Assembly: GCF_040605455.1 (NCBI RefSeq)
Contig: NZ_JBEXCV010000175.1
Location: 1 to 16,985 of the forward strand
Direction of reading: 5' to 3'
DNA length: 16,985 bases
Source of the DNA: Embleya sp040605455
GTDB taxonomy: Bacteria; Actinomycetota; Actinomycetes; Streptomycetales; Streptomycetaceae
Shown here piece after piece: positions 16,156-16,985 of the stretch; positions within the stretch are counted from its first letter, which is position 1, and every line of letters begins with the position of its first letter. The notes under the pieces are model-generated. The model made no database searches, was not told the origin of the DNA, and saw nothing but the letters and a program-made list of their open reading frames with translations. Position numbers and translations under genes: made by a program.

Positions 16156-16703
16156 GTCTCCCGGGTGCCGACGAGCTGTTCCGGACCACCGGTGGCGCCA
16201 TGCTGCGGCAACAGCAGCAGAGCGCCGGCGGGGATTCGGGAGAGCCGCGCGGCACCGTACCCGCGCAGGTTCCGCCGGTCGGAGCAGGCTCCGACAGCAC
16301 CGAACGACACGAGTCGTCCGGTCCGGACGGCGGCCCCGGCGAGGCCGAACAGCACGCCGTGCAACATCCCGTGCCCGGCCGCCGCGAGGCGCCCACGCCG
16401 TCGGGGGCGTCCTCGATGTCCGCCGCCGCAGCGGGTGTCGACCCGAACGCGCGCCCGGCGCACCGCCGGACACGTGCGCAGCGCCGCCCGAGCGGGCGCG
16501 AGCGACACGACGAGAAGATCACGGTCTACGTGTCCGCCGAGGAACTGATGGACCTCGAACACGCACGCCTGAGCCTGCGCGGCGACTACGGCCTGGCCGT
16601 GGACCGCGGTCGGATAGTGCGTGAGGCGGTCGCGGTGGTCCTGGCCGACCTGGAGGCGCGCGGCGAGGCGAGCATTCTCGTCCGTCGACTGCGTGGCTCT
16701 TAA
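16140..16703 (+). CDS. Ribbon-helix-helix-like protein, likely ParA partner
   Basis: Protein of 187 residues. The N terminus (SLPGADELFRTTGGAMLRQQQQ) is followed by a Pro/Gly/Ser-rich, charged linker to about 120. The compact C-terminal part at 126-176 reads KITVYVSAEELMDLEHARLS, then GRIVREAVAVVLADLEARGE. A beta strand and two helices fit a ribbon-helix-helix DNA-binding fold, as in CopG or ParG. GTG 16140 has GGGAGGT nine bases upstream and starts 16 bp inside parA; GTG 16152 is possible but badly spaced. Small RHH proteins encoded just after parA are the centromere-binding partners in type Ib plasmid partition, so this is a candidate partner for the ParA here. That role is inferred; the fold call rests on pattern only. 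Confidence 0.75.
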   Translation: MSRRVSLPGADELFRTTGGAMLRQQQQSAGGDSGEPRGTVPAQVPPVGAGSDSTERHESSGPDGGPGEAEQHAVQHPVPGRREAPTPSGASSMSAAAAGVDPNARPAHRRTRAQRRPSGRERHDEKITVYVSAEELMDLEHARLSLRGDYGLAVDRGRIVREAVAVVLADLEARGEASILVRRLRGS

Positions 16704-16751
16704 GCGACATTCGAGCGAACCCGGCCGCGGCGCCGGCTTCGCGAAGTCTCG

Positions 16752-16807
16752 ACGGACCCGCCGGTCCCCCGAGTGGCCCAATTCGGTCCACCGCCCGGCG
16801 GGTCCGT
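16752..16807. repeat. 13-bp perfect inverted repeat before scpA
   Basis: ACGGACCCGCCGG (16752-16764) and CCGGCGGGTCCGT (16795-16807) are perfect reverse complements with 30 bp between. It may be a terminator for the parA operon or a protein-binding site. The right arm would overlap an alternative scpA start GTG at 16806. Confidence 0.6.
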
Positions 16808-16847
16808 GCCGTTTCCCGCAGTCGCGGCCCGCACCATTGAGCGCACC

Positions 16848-16985
16848 ATGTCCAACAACAACGGTCCCGCCCCCAGCCGACGCACGCTCGGGCGCGGGCC
16901 GGGTCGACCCGCCGCCCCCGAGGAGCCGGCCGCGGCGACCGCGCGGGCAGTGCCGGAGTCCGCAGGCAGGCCGGGCCCGCCGGCC
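16848..16985 (+). CDS. scpA: Segregation and condensation protein ScpA, N-terminal part (runs off the window end)
   Basis: Only 46 codons are present from ATG 16848. They encode a Pro/Ala-rich, Arg-containing start (SNNNGPAPSRRTLGRGPGRP and on), like the low-complexity N-terminal extensions of Streptomyces ScpA; the kleisin domain would follow outside. The call depends mostly on position, since scpA follows parA in Streptomyces and mycobacteria. ScpA bridges SMC heads with ScpB in chromosome condensation. The Shine-Dalgarno is weak; GTG 16806 is an in-frame alternative. Confidence 0.6.
   Translation, partial: MSNNNGPAPSRRTLGRGPGRPAAPEEPAAATARAVPESAGRPGPPA

Noticed and set aside
14833..16473. 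Minus-strand open frame opposite parA
   Set aside because: Shadow of parA and the RHH-like gene; no domain signal.

Overview
High-GC actinobacterial chromosome, most likely Streptomycetaceae or a close relative. The support is strong G/C bias at third codon positions, many GTG/TTG starts, a WhiJ/Scr1-type regulator next to a DUF397 gene and an RsbW-like ATPase gene, and a conserved gene order. The order pyrG - Nudix hydrolase - (ald) - xerD - parA - scpA is shared in outline with Streptomyces and, without the insertions, with mycobacteria. Species cannot be named from this window.

Layout. 1 to about 130: end fragment of a minus-strand gene, unidentified. 280-3298: a MurJ/MviN-family flippase and an overlapping GT4 glycosyltransferase, probably one operon for cell-envelope glycan work, ending in a strong hairpin. 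3551-5371 (minus): GH15 glucoamylase/trehalase-type enzyme. 5372-5999: non-coding, with candidate pyrG promoters. 6000-7682: pyrG (CTP synthase), closed by a 16-bp hairpin. 7798-9710: accessory regulatory module of a DUF397 protein and XRE/DUF5753 regulator (minus), then a divergent RsbW-like ATPase gene broken by a frameshift, and a doubtful small ORF. 9724-10365: Nudix hydrolase. 10512-12659: large NB-ARC-like/TPR protein with a degenerate P-loop. 12860-13975: alanine dehydrogenase behind a good promoter. 13986-14180: 46-bp tandem repeats and inverted relatives. 14269-14826: xerD remnant lacking its central catalytic part. 14965-16703: ParA-family ATPase and an overlapping ribbon-helix-helix-like protein. 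16848 to the end: start of scpA.

How the genes fit together. The backbone is housekeeping: nucleotide synthesis (pyrG), nucleotide clean-up (Nudix), amino-acid metabolism (ald), and chromosome resolution/segregation/condensation (xerD, parA, scpA). It is interrupted by Streptomyces-type regulatory genes between pyrG and the Nudix gene and by the TPR protein between the Nudix gene and ald. Two genes look broken: the ATPase gene, split between frames, and xerD, reduced by internal deletion. The most interesting points are the split ATPase with its own Shine-Dalgarno/TGATG junction, the dyad operator in the divergent regulator promoter, the parA/RHH pair beside scpA, and the TPR protein with an altered nucleotide-binding loop. 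I see no CRISPR array, rRNA, tRNA or insertion sequence.
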